Shown: in pieces, positions 53,856 through 64,000 of the stretch
Layout: every line of letters begins with the position of its first letter
How positions within the stretch are numbered: position 1 is the stretch's first letter
Assembly (NCBI GenBank): GCA_963576735.1
Contig: OY755182.1
Location: forward strand, 2,604,001 to 2,668,000
From: Bedellia somnulentella
Taxonomy: Eukaryota; Arthropoda; Insecta; Lepidoptera; Bedelliidae
Length of the DNA: 64,000 nucleotides
Reading direction: 5' to 3'
The notes under the pieces: model-generated
Database searches by the model: none
Seen by the model: the letters and a program-made list of their open reading frames with translations, nothing else
What the model was told of the DNA's origin: nothing
Made by a program: the position numbers and the translations under genes

Positions 53856-54461
53856 AAAAATCTAGGTACAAAATAGCGAGATTGAATCCAGCGGAATGTC
53901 AATGTCAATTTGGTCTCAACTCTATAAATATAAAGTGTCCAATAGGGGCGCGCGATTTGTACTTGATACAATCCCAACGTAAACAGGGTTACATCCTCAT
54001 ACGTTAATAGTGGAAAATCATCGTAATCTGGACTATGACCAATCAGAAAGTTTCTTTAAATTAAAAATTTAAAACAGTATCACAATTTTTCCCCATTGTA
54101 TTGTAATAAACAAATTAATTATCATAAAAAGTATGATTAGATTCTTGCATTTAAAAATGTTTGCGTTTCTGTCCACCAAACTTTATAAAACGGGTTGGAT
54201 TGCACCCATTGACTTTCATGCTAATGGTCCCTATCATGAACCCTATAAGTATTATTCATTCTTTAAATAAAATAGGTAATTTTTTGATGATTATAAATAA
54301 TAACATCAACCACACTCTAACAATAATGATATTTTAAAAATTAAATTTAAATAAGATTTCTGCCCACAAAATGGACATTTATTAGGCATTTATGGACATC
54401 TATTGGGCATGAATCCAATTCGCCCAATATGCCCGGGCAAAATCCCATCTCTATATGGGAC

Positions 54462-54879
54462 TCATTAATTAAACATTATCAAAAGCATCATTTTTTCCAT
54501 TCGCGAACTAGCGAATGTTATAAGAAAGATACGAGACGCCAGAACCGCAAGTTATTCATCTTTCCAACTCAATCTCTTCATTTAGTCCAATTCGTTCTGT
54601 AGTTCATTTAGTCCAACGGCTCTGAAGGAGTCTAATGAGCCGCTGAACGAAGTGGACTACTGGACTACATTCGCGAAGTAGTTCTTTGAAGTGAAGGAAC
54701 TAAATGAACTAAGTTCTTTTCACTGAAGCGTTATGCGCATGTCTACTATGACGACGACAACTAAGAAACGATGATCTATTATTATACATTCATATTACTT
54801 CACTGTAAACTGTAGCAGTAAATTTTTTAATTAAAGTTGATGTAATATATTTTGGGTTTATATACTCCAATAAAGAAGA
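54462..54879. other. Nothing recognised
   Basis: Short repeats of a TAGTCCA / TGGACTA type occur near 54585-54670. No coding signal. Confidence 0.4.
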
Positions 54880-55155
54880 AATCATACCGCGATGTAGAAA
54901 GTACCGACAGCGCCATCTATTGGTAAACATGCAAACAACGCCGCGTTCTTTTATAAGGTTTCAGCTGAAAGGTTGAAGATTTCGCTGCTAAAACCCATCA
55001 GTGATTCCGGTATAAAAGTACTCTATAATTTAATTTGGACTTCTAACTATATGTCTGCAAAATTTCAAAGCAATCGGTTCGGTAGTTGCGGCGTGAAAGA
55101 AGCACAAATAAACAAACAAACAAACTCACTTTCCGATTTATAATATTAGTATGGA
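54880..55155 (-). mobile_element. Helitron 5' terminus
   Basis: On the minus strand it begins TCCATACTAATATTATAAAT with A before (T at 55156 on the plus strand), then a TTTGTTTGTTTG stretch and CTTTCACGCCGCAACTACCG. It matches the 5' end type of the Helitron at 11231-12796. Confidence 0.7.
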
Positions 55156-55156
55156 T

Positions 55157-55824
55157 TACTAATTAATTTTAAAGAAAATATGAAATATGTCAATCTAAGT
55201 TTAATTGAAGCCAAATGTGAGGATAAAGCATTATAAAGAAGTAAACAGTTTTGATTTGCTTTCAAAAGTTGGTCTAAGTAACTAGTGATGATGATGTTTC
55301 AACATACATCTTACTTTCATACAATGATTCAAAAACTATGACTGCCAGTACTATATTACCGTACGACCTACTTCATAGTAAATGATCTTGATTTCAGAAT
55401 TAACAAAGACTTCATCACTGATTCAGTAGTCTCGTCACCTACTGTATTTCATTTCGTATTTAGATTCTATCGTCACCAACAAAGCGTCTTCACAAACACA
55501 AAGTAATCTTTTAAGGAGATCGGAAATAGCAAAACAAATTTAGCAGCCACAATGGGAGCGTGTTTGTCGCCATTTTGATACCGATCGGGTGGTACGGAAC
55601 CCCTTCTTATCGAGATCCAAGATGTTTATTTATTGCGTACTGAGTTCTACTTTGGTGAGATCTCACAATTTTGCCTATTCAAATTTGTGATAGCGTTGCG
55701 TAATTGGAATGATAGGAGTTTGATTTAGGTTTCATAGGGTGTGAAGTGCGAAGCGGTTATCTAGCAGGAGGACTTGTATTTGGCTTTAGAAAATAACACG
55801 TTAAATGTAGTTTTAGTCTTTCAC
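55157..55824. other. Nothing recognised
   Basis: No coding signal. Confidence 0.5.
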
Positions 55825-55837
55825 GTAGTCTTAATTG

Positions 55838-56164
55838 CCTCCATGGTTTCACGGTTAAGCGCTTGGTTTCAAGTACGGAGGTCTCGGGTTCGATTCCCGG
55901 GGGGTGGTAAAATTTAATTTGTAAGATTTAACCCAGTCTGGAAGGATATTGCAGGCTTGAATCACCTGATTATCCGAAAATTAAGATGATTCCGTGCTTT
56001 GGAGGGCACGTTAAGCCGTCGGTCCCGGATACTTTTACGGTAGTAATCGTTAGTCTGCCAACCCGCAATTGGCCAGCGTGGTGAACTAAGGCCAAATCTC
56101 CCTACACAGGGTAGGCTCGAGGCTTGGTTGGTGGGGACATATATGGGCTGTGAGGTGAGGTGAA
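55838..56164 (+). mobile_element. SINE-D (tRNA-derived), full length, with target-site duplication
   Basis: Head CATGGTTTCACGGTTAAGCG (box A) and CTCGGGTTCGATTCCCGG (box B); body ATTATCCGAAAATTAAGATG, TGCTTTGGAGGGCACGTTAA and GCCGTCGGTCCCGGATAC; end GTGGGGACATATATGGGCTG and a GTGAG tail. GTAGTCTTAATTG flanks it at 55825-55837 and 56165-56177 (perfect 13 bp). I recognise it as a common lepidopteran SINE type. Confidence 0.93.
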
Positions 56165-56177
56165 GTAGTCTTAATTG

Positions 56178-59100
56178 AGTTAAATTTAAGTAAACATTTA
56201 ATTACTGATTTTGTTCATCATTAATTGATATTGATCGGATGTCACAGTTTTTATTCAGTTATGAATGATGAATAGAAGTTATTTTATAATCTTGAATGGA
56301 ATAATCTTATAACGTTGGACACAAGAGTAAAAGAAAAAGTATCAAAGCCACAAGAGATGAATACCTCTCAAATTAAAGGCCGAGGACACGTGTTTAAAAA
56401 AAAAAACAGAAAAAAGCGGTAACAGCCGTTCCGATTATAATGGAGTCCTGTCAAGTAATGGCGCGAAATAACATTAAATGGCGCGAGAGAAGTAAAAGGT
56501 GACAATTGCATTGTCAGAGTAAAATTTAAAATAAACATTTTTTGGAGTGGGCGGGCGACCGTGTGTTTGTAAATAAATAGGTTTGTCTGATATTTTGCAC
56601 AATGGTTTTTGTCATTTTCATGTTTGAGGGACAATAATTCTTTACAATTTGCAAAGGTGCCCATAATGTTGTCGGGCGTTAGGTTATAATAAACTTCAAT
56701 TTGTTTGATTCCTTTGGTCATTTATTGAGGCAAATGTTAAGCAAATTAAATAAAATACTTAGTACTTAATATTGTCGATTTTTGTAACAAAATCACATTA
56801 GAACCAACAACACCTAAAACATAATTATTTTAAAGCACAAATAAGATAGTATCATTTCGTTAATGCTTTAAAAGCCTTGTTTATTGCAGCCCCGAGGCGA
56901 GTGTGAGGTTGAAAAAGAAATAAAAGACTAAGCCTCCGTACACCCGTGCTACGCATCTTGGGTACGCGCGAACTTATCTGTACCCATCTAGGTATGTACC
57001 TATAAAGCACGCTCCGGGTGGCGCTACCGGCACTGCCCGCGCCTTATTTGGCGGGAAATCTTAGCAACCATCTTGTTTATGATCGCGATAAATTCGATTT
57101 TAATCAAACAAGGGTAAACATACACGGACAGAACTTACGGCTATAATGTAGGAATCTAAGATTTGTGTAATTCGAATTTGTTTGGAGGAGTCATTGATAC
57201 TACAATAGATATGAATATTTTCAATTATATTGTATCGAATCGAACAGCAACTAATACATTAAGCGTTATATTAATAAAGATTAAGGTTTAATAACATTAA
57301 AATTATAATCAGTTAAAAATTCGTTTGGCAACCCTGTACCCGACCAAAACTGACCGAAAAATCGTTATTTGTATAGCTCTGACTAATCATTTTGAGAATA
57401 CAGCAGTTTTGCTATATGAATCTCTACATTTGAAATTTCCTACAGAAATAAACTCACTATTGCGATTCAAAATGTAGATACGATAGTTGTGAAGAGAGTA
57501 GCAAATTTTCACAATAGCTCGATCTAGGTTAAACTGTCATATGTACTACAAAGCATGATAAGAGAGGGTTCACAAGTTCGTGATAGCCATACAATAGAAC
57601 GTGTGTCAAGTGTCAGGGAGTTTTGAAAATAGAACTATGGAAATGAAGCTTTGAAAATACCTCTTGTTTTGCGAGGCTATTGTTGGTAAAGAAGGTATCA
57701 GGTTATGGGTGTAATATGAAAATGAAAGAGTTTACTAGATCGCTTCGTGTTATGAGATGGATAGAATTTAGATAGTATAAGCACTCAATTAATTTTCATG
57801 ACAGAAAAAAGAGGGTAAAACTTTGTCTGCTGGTGGTAGGTTGTTTATTACATCGCATTATTATTTATTACTGAAACCTAGTAACCTGTCAAAGATTTGA
57901 AACACGCGCCTTGTTAAAAAAGTATGTTATTATGATTTCATCAAAACTAAATCGCAAAAAGCACACTTATATTTTCATCTATTAATATTCCTACAGTAGA
58001 ACTCCATCTCAAGTGAAGAATTAAAACGCAAATAATTCGTTCCATCTCATTTGAAAGGCTGCGCAGTACTAACAGCGCTAATCTGATGGCTGTACCGCTC
58101 AGCTATGTTCGCTAGTAACCCTGCCCGCTGATATTGGTAATAGCGTCGTAAAGATATCGAGGCGACGTCCGATAACAATTGCACTGACTACGTAGGCGGA
58201 AGACGTCTTTGAGCTTATAAATTTCTTGTTATTCGCGTAATGAATGAATTTTGTGTTAGTTTAATTAGACTTGAAAAACACCTGGAATTATTAAGCTTTG
58301 AGTTTTTGATACTATCTTAGTTTCGCTAAAAATATGTTACAAACTTTTTATTAATGACTTAAGGGTTTGACATTAATTCAGTTTAAAAAATAACAGTTTA
58401 TAAGTAAATAAATTCAATTTGTTTGAATTTGAAACAATCTCGATGTAATATCAGAAAATATCGTTTCGGCGCTTTTAACTTTTACTAATAAAGCTTTTTT
58501 TAATAATATTTGTACAGTAGGCATAAATCCATCCAGCCACTTTCATATATCTAACCAGTCCCTGTAAAGAGTGAGCATAGATAGAAACTCGCGAGGAATG
58601 CGGAAGGATCGCACTTGTAGCTCAATGTCGTGCTAAATCAGCTGTTCTATGCCAACGTGGAATGATCCTCGCTCGGCTCTGTATAAACACTCATTTATTT
58701 CGAGGAGGATTCATTTCATAGCGGTTGAAGGTTTTAAGTTTGGTTCAGACAATTGATTTTCTGATGGAAATAACGATTTCTGTTTGCAATCAATTACTTA
58801 AATATCGTTTCTCAGATTGAATTGAGTAACGTTTTTTTTCTTTATGTGTCTTACTTAAGTCATAACTTATGCAAGACAAAAGAGGCAGATATAGCGCGGA
58901 TCACTAATAGGGATCCAATTTGTGACGTGTTCAAAGCAGGTTAAGATCAGGACCACTGTGTGTAGTAAAATGTATGTATGTGAAAGAAAAGCAAGATTTT
59001 TATAAGGTATCGGGATATGAAGAACTTAGCATATGCTAAGCTGAATCGAAGAAATGATTATAATAAATAGATATGAACTATTTCATTTATATTTTTTATA

Positions 59101-59929
59101 AGTATGTAATTTTCCTAATAAATGGTTTTTGTTTCATTTGTAAATAACTTGAAATGCCCTTTCAAAAATGTATCGAAATAATATATATTGTTATTTAACA
59201 GACGCATACTTTGGCCTTATCAAACCTACCACGTTGTGCTTGAATAATATTTGGAGTTTTCCTTCTTTTTTACAAACTGAAGAACTTTTAACACGACGCC
59301 AAAAAGGGACCTCGATGAACTATTTCACAGCTGATCAGAAATGGCCGCAGGTGGTCACGTGATGAATGAGCATATCACGCGAGTGAACAGTGAATGATGA
59401 CTCCATGCATCGTTTTGCATTTGACGTTTCAAATTTTGAGCGGGAAAAGTATTTTGTAACCTTAATGGCGGAGATGAAATGACTTTATTAGTCTAGTTTG
59501 TAGTTATATTTAGTTGTTCTTTTATTTTGTCAGTTTAATGTCTAACTGATTACGAGCCCACCGTTTGCAAAGGAATCGAATGTAGAGTTTCGAAAAATAG
59601 ACAAAAACCTCCGAACGGTTTGATAAGTTCACCAGTACTTTTCCTTTTTATTTAAAGAAACATTTTAATATTTCAAATGATAAAAGTTAAAAATAATTTA
59701 CTCTAGATTTTTTTATAATAATGTAGCACCATAGTATAGCTATAACACCGCGTATCATCTCTCAAAACCAAAGATCTTGTCTCTCACAAAACATCTCTAT
59801 AAAAATCTGAGTCTGTTAACCTCAATGCGCTACTTAAAACGTGATCCGAGCTCAAAAAAGGGCCTGCTCTTTGACATTATATCGGTCTTAATCACGTGCT
59901 AGAACCACTAGATAGCAGCAAAAAGGCTC
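56178..59929. other. Intron sequence, nothing recognised
   Basis: 3.75 kb almost without SINEs. GC-richer patches at about 56940-57070 and 58060-58210 stand out but have no coding or repeat match. Regulatory function is possible and unproven. Confidence 0.45.
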
Positions 59930-59992
59930 GACGGAGAATCGAACCCTTGACACTCGCACTAACACCCATTGACAAAGCCACTTCGCGCGGAT
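59930..59992 (-). mobile_element. tRNA-derived SINE head
   Basis: The minus strand has AGTGGCTTTGTCAATGGGTG (box A) and AAGGGTTCGATTCTCCGTCG (box B). Confidence 0.6.
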
Positions 59993-60261
59993 AATGTTGA
60001 GAGCGCTTGAAAACACCAAAGTTTGACGTTTGAGTATTCGTTGTTTTCTTTTATCGATCAATTCGATTCGGATAGTATACTTTTTTTTAAGATAAAATAC
60101 TTAAGTATTTATCAATTATTTACTAGCTTTATTGATCCGCAGAATGAATCGTAAAAGATTTGCACTATCTTTATAATCACAGTCCATAATGTTGTCTTAT
60201 TAAGCTACTAAAAGATTAAGATGTTTTTTTGGGATTATTGGGCAGTGTAATTTGCATATTC

Positions 60262-60350
60262 TCTTTGGTTTAAATAGTACCGGATTAGAATAGCAATAAC
60301 CCCTTTTTTCCGCGGGTGTCGTAAGATGATACTTTTGTGAGTATATGTAA
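60262..60350 (+). mobile_element. SINE-A with large internal deletion
   Basis: GGATTAGAATAGCAATAACC and GCGGGTGTCGTAAG join almost directly to TTGTGAGTATATG. Confidence 0.65.
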
Positions 60351-60748
60351 ATAAATACGTAATGTTTTGTATTAATATGAATTCCAAACATCTAACAAAG
60401 TACTTTAGCTATTGAGGTTTAAATATCTATTTTTCTACAAAAGCTACCATAAATACCCAAGTGAAACTACAAGGCACTACCTTCTCGTAGCTACAAAGTC
60501 GACTACACAAACCAACTGCGCCCATAACAATGTGTATGTAGTTTTAATTACCAATAGTGCACCCATATAGAGTGGGCACTGTTTATCCGGCAAAGGTAAA
60601 GGACGACAAAACACGGCGACCTAACCTTTTAAATACGAGATAAATGAGAAAGCGTGGTCCGTTATGCAGACGAACTTTACAGGGGCGGATGCAGAATAAA
60701 GTAAATGATATTTAATTTTACCACAGATAATATAATGCTATTGGCTAT
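60351..60748. other. Nothing recognised
   Basis: No coding signal. Confidence 0.5.
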
Positions 60749-61007
60749 TAGAAATGATGAATGTTTATGAAGCTAGTGTGGATGGTAATGTTAGTAGAGG
60801 ACGACCACGGAGAACACACTTGGACCAAATTGAGAGTGTGCTCAAAAAGGCTGGCGTCCGAAGTATGAAGAATAAAAGAGCATGTATGAAAAGATTGATG
60901 GATGTAAACGAAGCTAGAGAGGTTTGTCAGGATCGTACGAAGTGGCGATCAACAGTCTCTGCCTACCCCAATGGGAACTAATGGCGTGAGTATATGTATG
61001 TATGTGA
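60749..61007 (+). pseudogene. LINE-Z 3' end, best preserved copy
   Basis: A 75-codon open frame encodes the ORF2 C-terminus: ASVDGNVSRGRPRRTHLDQI, ESVLKKAGVRSMKNKRACMK, RLMDVNEAREVCQDRTKWRS, then TVSAYPNGN and TAA. The stop falls inside the 3' hairpin (CCCCAATGGGAACTAATGG), so the LINE has almost no 3' UTR before the CGTGAGTATATG and TATG tail. The ATG is internal to the original ORF. The copy is 5' truncated and non-functional on its own. Confidence 0.9.
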
Positions 61008-61584
61008 TTTTTTATAAGTTATGTTTTGGTAAAAGATTATTACTTTTATTTACAAGATTCTAAATTACGTCACAGGTCTATTACCTAAGACAATAGGCGA
61101 CCATGGCTGGACTTAGGCATCTCTAAAAGACCTTTACAAGGAACGGTCCTTTACATTCAGCGGCTTCCCGTGACCTTCTCAAAATCATTGGTCCACCTTG
61201 AAGGAAGCCTTCCTACACTATGCAGTATTTTTTATGATTTTAATGGTAATGCATACAGAAAACTGTAATGTGTCTGTGCCAGCAGAGAGATACAACTTAA
61301 GCATATATTCTTAATGGTTATTTTAAAGAAGCTAGCAATATTTAATGACTTGTGGAAAAAACGTATTTACTTACTGTATTTATATTCATTGTGACGTTGT
61401 TCAGTTATGTTGTCATATCGACGTTTCTGTTTAATACAAGTTTTATACTGGTGCGTCAAATAAGTTCAACTGTCTTTTATTTCAACATTTAATTTTGTTA
61501 CAACATTGTTAAAACAAATCAATCGTTCATTCATGCTATTAAAGGTCGTAACGTAGTGATTCTTTATGTGGTTTTGTTGAAAAT
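61008..61584. other. Nothing recognised
   Basis: No coding signal. Confidence 0.5.
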
Positions 61585-61720
61585 TTCTAAAAGGGGTAGC
61601 CAAATCTTAAAAATTCAAAAATTCATAACCACTACGCGAAACTGGGTCAGGATATGATTGTAAAATAAAGTAAAAGATAGTCGGCAACTTCATAACTCAC
61701 ACAAGGAAAGCAATGGGTCA
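61585..61720 (-). mobile_element. SINE-A, degenerate
   Basis: CTAAAAGGGGTAGCCAAATC, TAAAATAAAGTAAAAGATAG and a GAAAGCAATGGGTC end, minus orientation. Confidence 0.5.
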
Positions 61721-63093
61721 GAACGACTCTTAGCTGATCTTTCAGCTTGAAATATTTACTCACACATTTATTCACCTGATTACGTCCCTAGTGTAATGTA
61801 TAGTTTAGATTCAGCTGAGTGTACGGTGCTGTATCTACACGGAACGGGAGGACGCGCTGTCCGAGTTTCTAACTAATGTCTTTTTAGGGCTGCCACCGCG
61901 ATGTAGCCGAGTTACGCTACAGGACTCTATGTAAATGAAGTGTGCTTAATTTTACGATACTAAGTTGGAATAAATCGATATATATTTACCCTACAACATT
62001 AGATAAAGTTTTTAATCATTAATAATTAAATTTTAATCAATAATCAAAATAGTTTTCAGTTTAAATAAAAGGGTGCTAATAGTAATAGTAGCAGAAACAA
62101 AGTTCGTTTACCGTTATGCAGAGTTCAAATTTAAATTAAACTGTTGTTTAACAATTTTTGGAAGCTGGGAAGTTAATACATAGAGCGAATATTTTTTGGA
62201 ACCTGGCCTCAATTTAAGCTATGTTTAACGCAAATCCTAGAGAGGAAGAAGTGTAGTTGTATGTTCGCAATATTAAAGTAGCATTCGTAAGTATATAATG
62301 TAAATAATTTGAAAGTTTTTTCAAATCATAGACAAGATGATAACTTCTATGTTATACCCGTTTGAACAGCATCATAAAAAAATAAAACCAGACGCAACCC
62401 TATCCACATCACGTTGAAAATAATGCCATGTCGAAACAGAGCGACTGAAAAGCGAATGGAGTGAAAAAATCGCAGTTCAAAAAGCCACGGGCAGTCGAGT
62501 CAGCCTATTGTGCGCTATTGTCTGTAAGCGCGCGTTTTTCTGTACAGCGCGCGTTGTAGTCTATTTGTGACGTCACTCGTCTGTTCTACGTTCTGTAAGA
62601 GGGACATGTATGAAATTATTGTTGCAATTGTTTGTAATATGTTTGAGTGATTAGGTAGAGCCCATAATTTAGTTAGTCTTTATCAATTTGGCAAGATTTT
62701 TTAAGGTGTGCCGCATGAAATACACATAGAGTGCACAAAACATATGTATCTGTAATTGAAGTATATAAAGTAGAAAGACAGTGGCATCTACCTGGAGGTA
62801 TACTCATCTATATGCCGAATAAAAATAACAACCAAAGTTGAATTTATCCCAATAGTGTTAGAACCGCGAATTTAATCATTGTTCAAAAATACAATTGTTT
62901 AAAAATCTATTTTTTCTCAACGTAAATTGATACGTCGTCGTCGTGTTTTATCTATTACCAAATCTCACCGCGAAATAGGGGTCCATAACAAAACGACTTG
63001 TACCCTGACGAACCCCACATTTGTATTCAGGAAATATGAGTATTGCTTTTGTACTATACTGTATTAATTATTACTAATATAATAATATCCATC
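61721..63093. other. Nothing recognised
   Basis: A GC-rich patch near 62525-62560 (GCGCGCGTTTTTC, AGCGCGCGTTG) can pair with itself as a short hairpin. No gene seen. Confidence 0.45.
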
Positions 63094-63160
63094 GTGTTAT
63101 TTCGGATTGGAATAGCACTGTCCCTTTTCTTTTTGTGAGTGTTGTAGGAGGATCTAATGT
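63094..63160 (+). mobile_element. SINE-A (A2-like) 5' scrap
   Basis: TTCGGATTGGAATAGCACTG, CCCTTTTC and GTGAGTGTTGTAGGAGG. Confidence 0.45.
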
Positions 63161-63635
63161 TAATTAAATTTTAAAGTGAATGCTCGCAGTTTCATGTTAA
63201 ATTACATTGGATTTTTTGTCAGTCTACATGATGTAGCAGATAAGAAAAATATCATAGCAAAATAAGAAATATTTATTTTGTTATGTGATAGTGCACTGTC
63301 ATGTATAATAGTGTTTAAAAACGATTACTAGTTCTGACGTCAGTTTGTTAGTTTTTTAGTCAACATCATTTTTTATGTTCACATAAAGATTGATTGATTA
63401 TTTATTGTAGAATAAAGTAATTTAAATGACATTAAACATGACGTTATATTGTTGTAAACAGTTAAAATATTCAACCTTCCTCAATATAAACCTCTGGTGA
63501 ACAACACCAAGAATCTTAATAAAAATTGTAGTAAAATTAATATTTTAATATGAAAATCTAAGCACTTGACTTATCATATAGGAAATTACATTCAATGGCT
63601 TTTTCATTCAAGTATCTGAAATGATAAAATAATAA
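63161..63635. other. Nothing recognised
   Basis: No coding signal. Confidence 0.5.
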
Positions 63636-63742
63636 AAATCATGTATGAAAAGATTGATGAGGTTTGCCAGGATCGTCCGAAGTGGCGATCGATAGTCTTT
63701 GCCTACCCCAATGGGAACCAATGGCGTGAATTTATGTATCCA
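63636..63742 (+). mobile_element. LINE-Z 3' fragment
   Basis: CATGTATGAAAAGATTGATG joins, by a small deletion, to GAGGTTTGCCAGGATCGTCC; then GTGGCGATCGATAGTC, CCCCAATGGGAACCAATGG and CGTGAATTTATG. Confidence 0.8.
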
Positions 63743-64000
63743 TATACCTATAATTAAATAATATTATTTTATAAACATTTGGTGAAAAAAGACAATGCTC
63801 TATATCTCTTTCCAGCCAGATTAAAATGAGCGGGACAAACGAAATAGGTATTTTGTAGTAAATCGGAATATTGGCGTGTAAAACGTGATCTTGCTAGGGT
63901 GTCAACGACGAATCAGCATTTTTCGAACGCGTAGAAAACTTAATTTAATGGTTGAGTTACCATTCGTGCGGTTTTGAAGAAATAGGTTTTTGTCACGGAT
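63743..64000. other. Nothing recognised
   Basis: No coding signal to the window edge. Confidence 0.5.

Larger units (their letters stand above)
51942..54453. mobile_element. hAT-like element, 2.5 kb, intact ends, nested
   Basis: TAGAGATGGG at 51942 is matched by CCCATCTCTA ending at 54453, and TATGGGAC flanks both sides (51934-51941, 54454-54461), an 8-bp target duplication. Subterminal TTGGGC/GCCCAA words are repeated near both ends. No transposase frame is visible. Inside are a SINE-B, a SINE-A and a 595-bp foldback, so the original element was about 1.4 kb. Confidence 0.88.
44141..64000 (-). other. svp: Probable svp last intron
   Basis: No upstream svp exon was seen on the minus strand up to the right edge, so the final intron is at least 19.8 kb if the gene continues. 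It is filled with the transposons listed below. The 128-codon frame at 44630-45016 and the 117-codon frame at 56368-56721 have no recognisable domain. Confidence 0.6.

Noticed and set aside
56368..56721. 117-codon minus-strand frame
   Set aside because: No recognisable domain; ends in a low-complexity Phe-rich run from an A-rich tract.

Overview
The window is AT-rich insect nuclear DNA, most likely from a moth or butterfly. The Lepidoptera call is an inference from repeat types I recognise (tRNA-derived SINEs, Helitron termini with A/T target sites, RTE and CR1/Rex-like LINE 3' ends), not from a search. Only one host gene is clearly present: the last coding exon of seven-up (svp, the COUP-TF/NR2F nuclear receptor) on the minus strand at 43832-44106. 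A putative 3' UTR lies below it, and its last intron probably fills 44107 to the right edge. No other svp exon was seen.

Nearly everything else is transposable-element debris. Three families dominate. SINE-A is about 245 bp, with 5' end TTTGCYGTGTAGTG, no recognisable tRNA head and a (TATG)n or (TTATG)n tail; there are roughly forty copies or fragments in at least three subfamilies. SINE-B is about 360 bp with a tRNA-like head (box A and box B) and a (TTATG)n tail. LINE-Z is the 3' end of a non-LTR retrotransposon whose ORF2 C-terminus runs into the same kind of tail. All three end in a related hairpin plus GGCGTGAG-like motif, so they probably use the same reverse transcriptase machinery.

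Layout. 1-7.4 kb: SINE-A and LINE-Z fragments, one foldback MITE and one 0.5 kb TIR element. 7.4-10.2 kb: a 5'-truncated LINE with an open reverse transcriptase frame, then a 145-bp tandem array interrupted by SINE-B. 10.2-13.5 kb: a broken Helitron transposase gene carrying a MITE, then a near-identical inverted repeat pair enclosing a terminally complete Helitron (11231-12796) with two nested SINEs. 14.1-15.2 kb: the C-terminal part of an R2-like retrotransposon ORF. 15.3-23.7 kb: dense SINEs, including a SINE-B inside a SINE-B. 23.7-32.8 kb: mostly unannotated, repeat-poor DNA. 33-42.3 kb: SINEs, a GC-rich block with a 24-bp minisatellite, a 72-bp perfect palindrome built on a tRNA-like sequence, and an RTE fragment. 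42.3-45.0 kb: svp 3' end, nearly free of SINEs. 45-64 kb: the svp intron, containing a deleted hAT element with transposase remnant (47039-47744), a 2.5 kb hAT-like element with intact termini (51942-54453), a 595-bp foldback, Helitron termini and another tRNA-derived SINE.

The biological story is layered insertion: many target-site duplications are still legible, which lets the order of events be read. The svp exon is the only sequence under clear protein-level constraint. A second open frame downstream of its stop is the most interesting coding question in the window.
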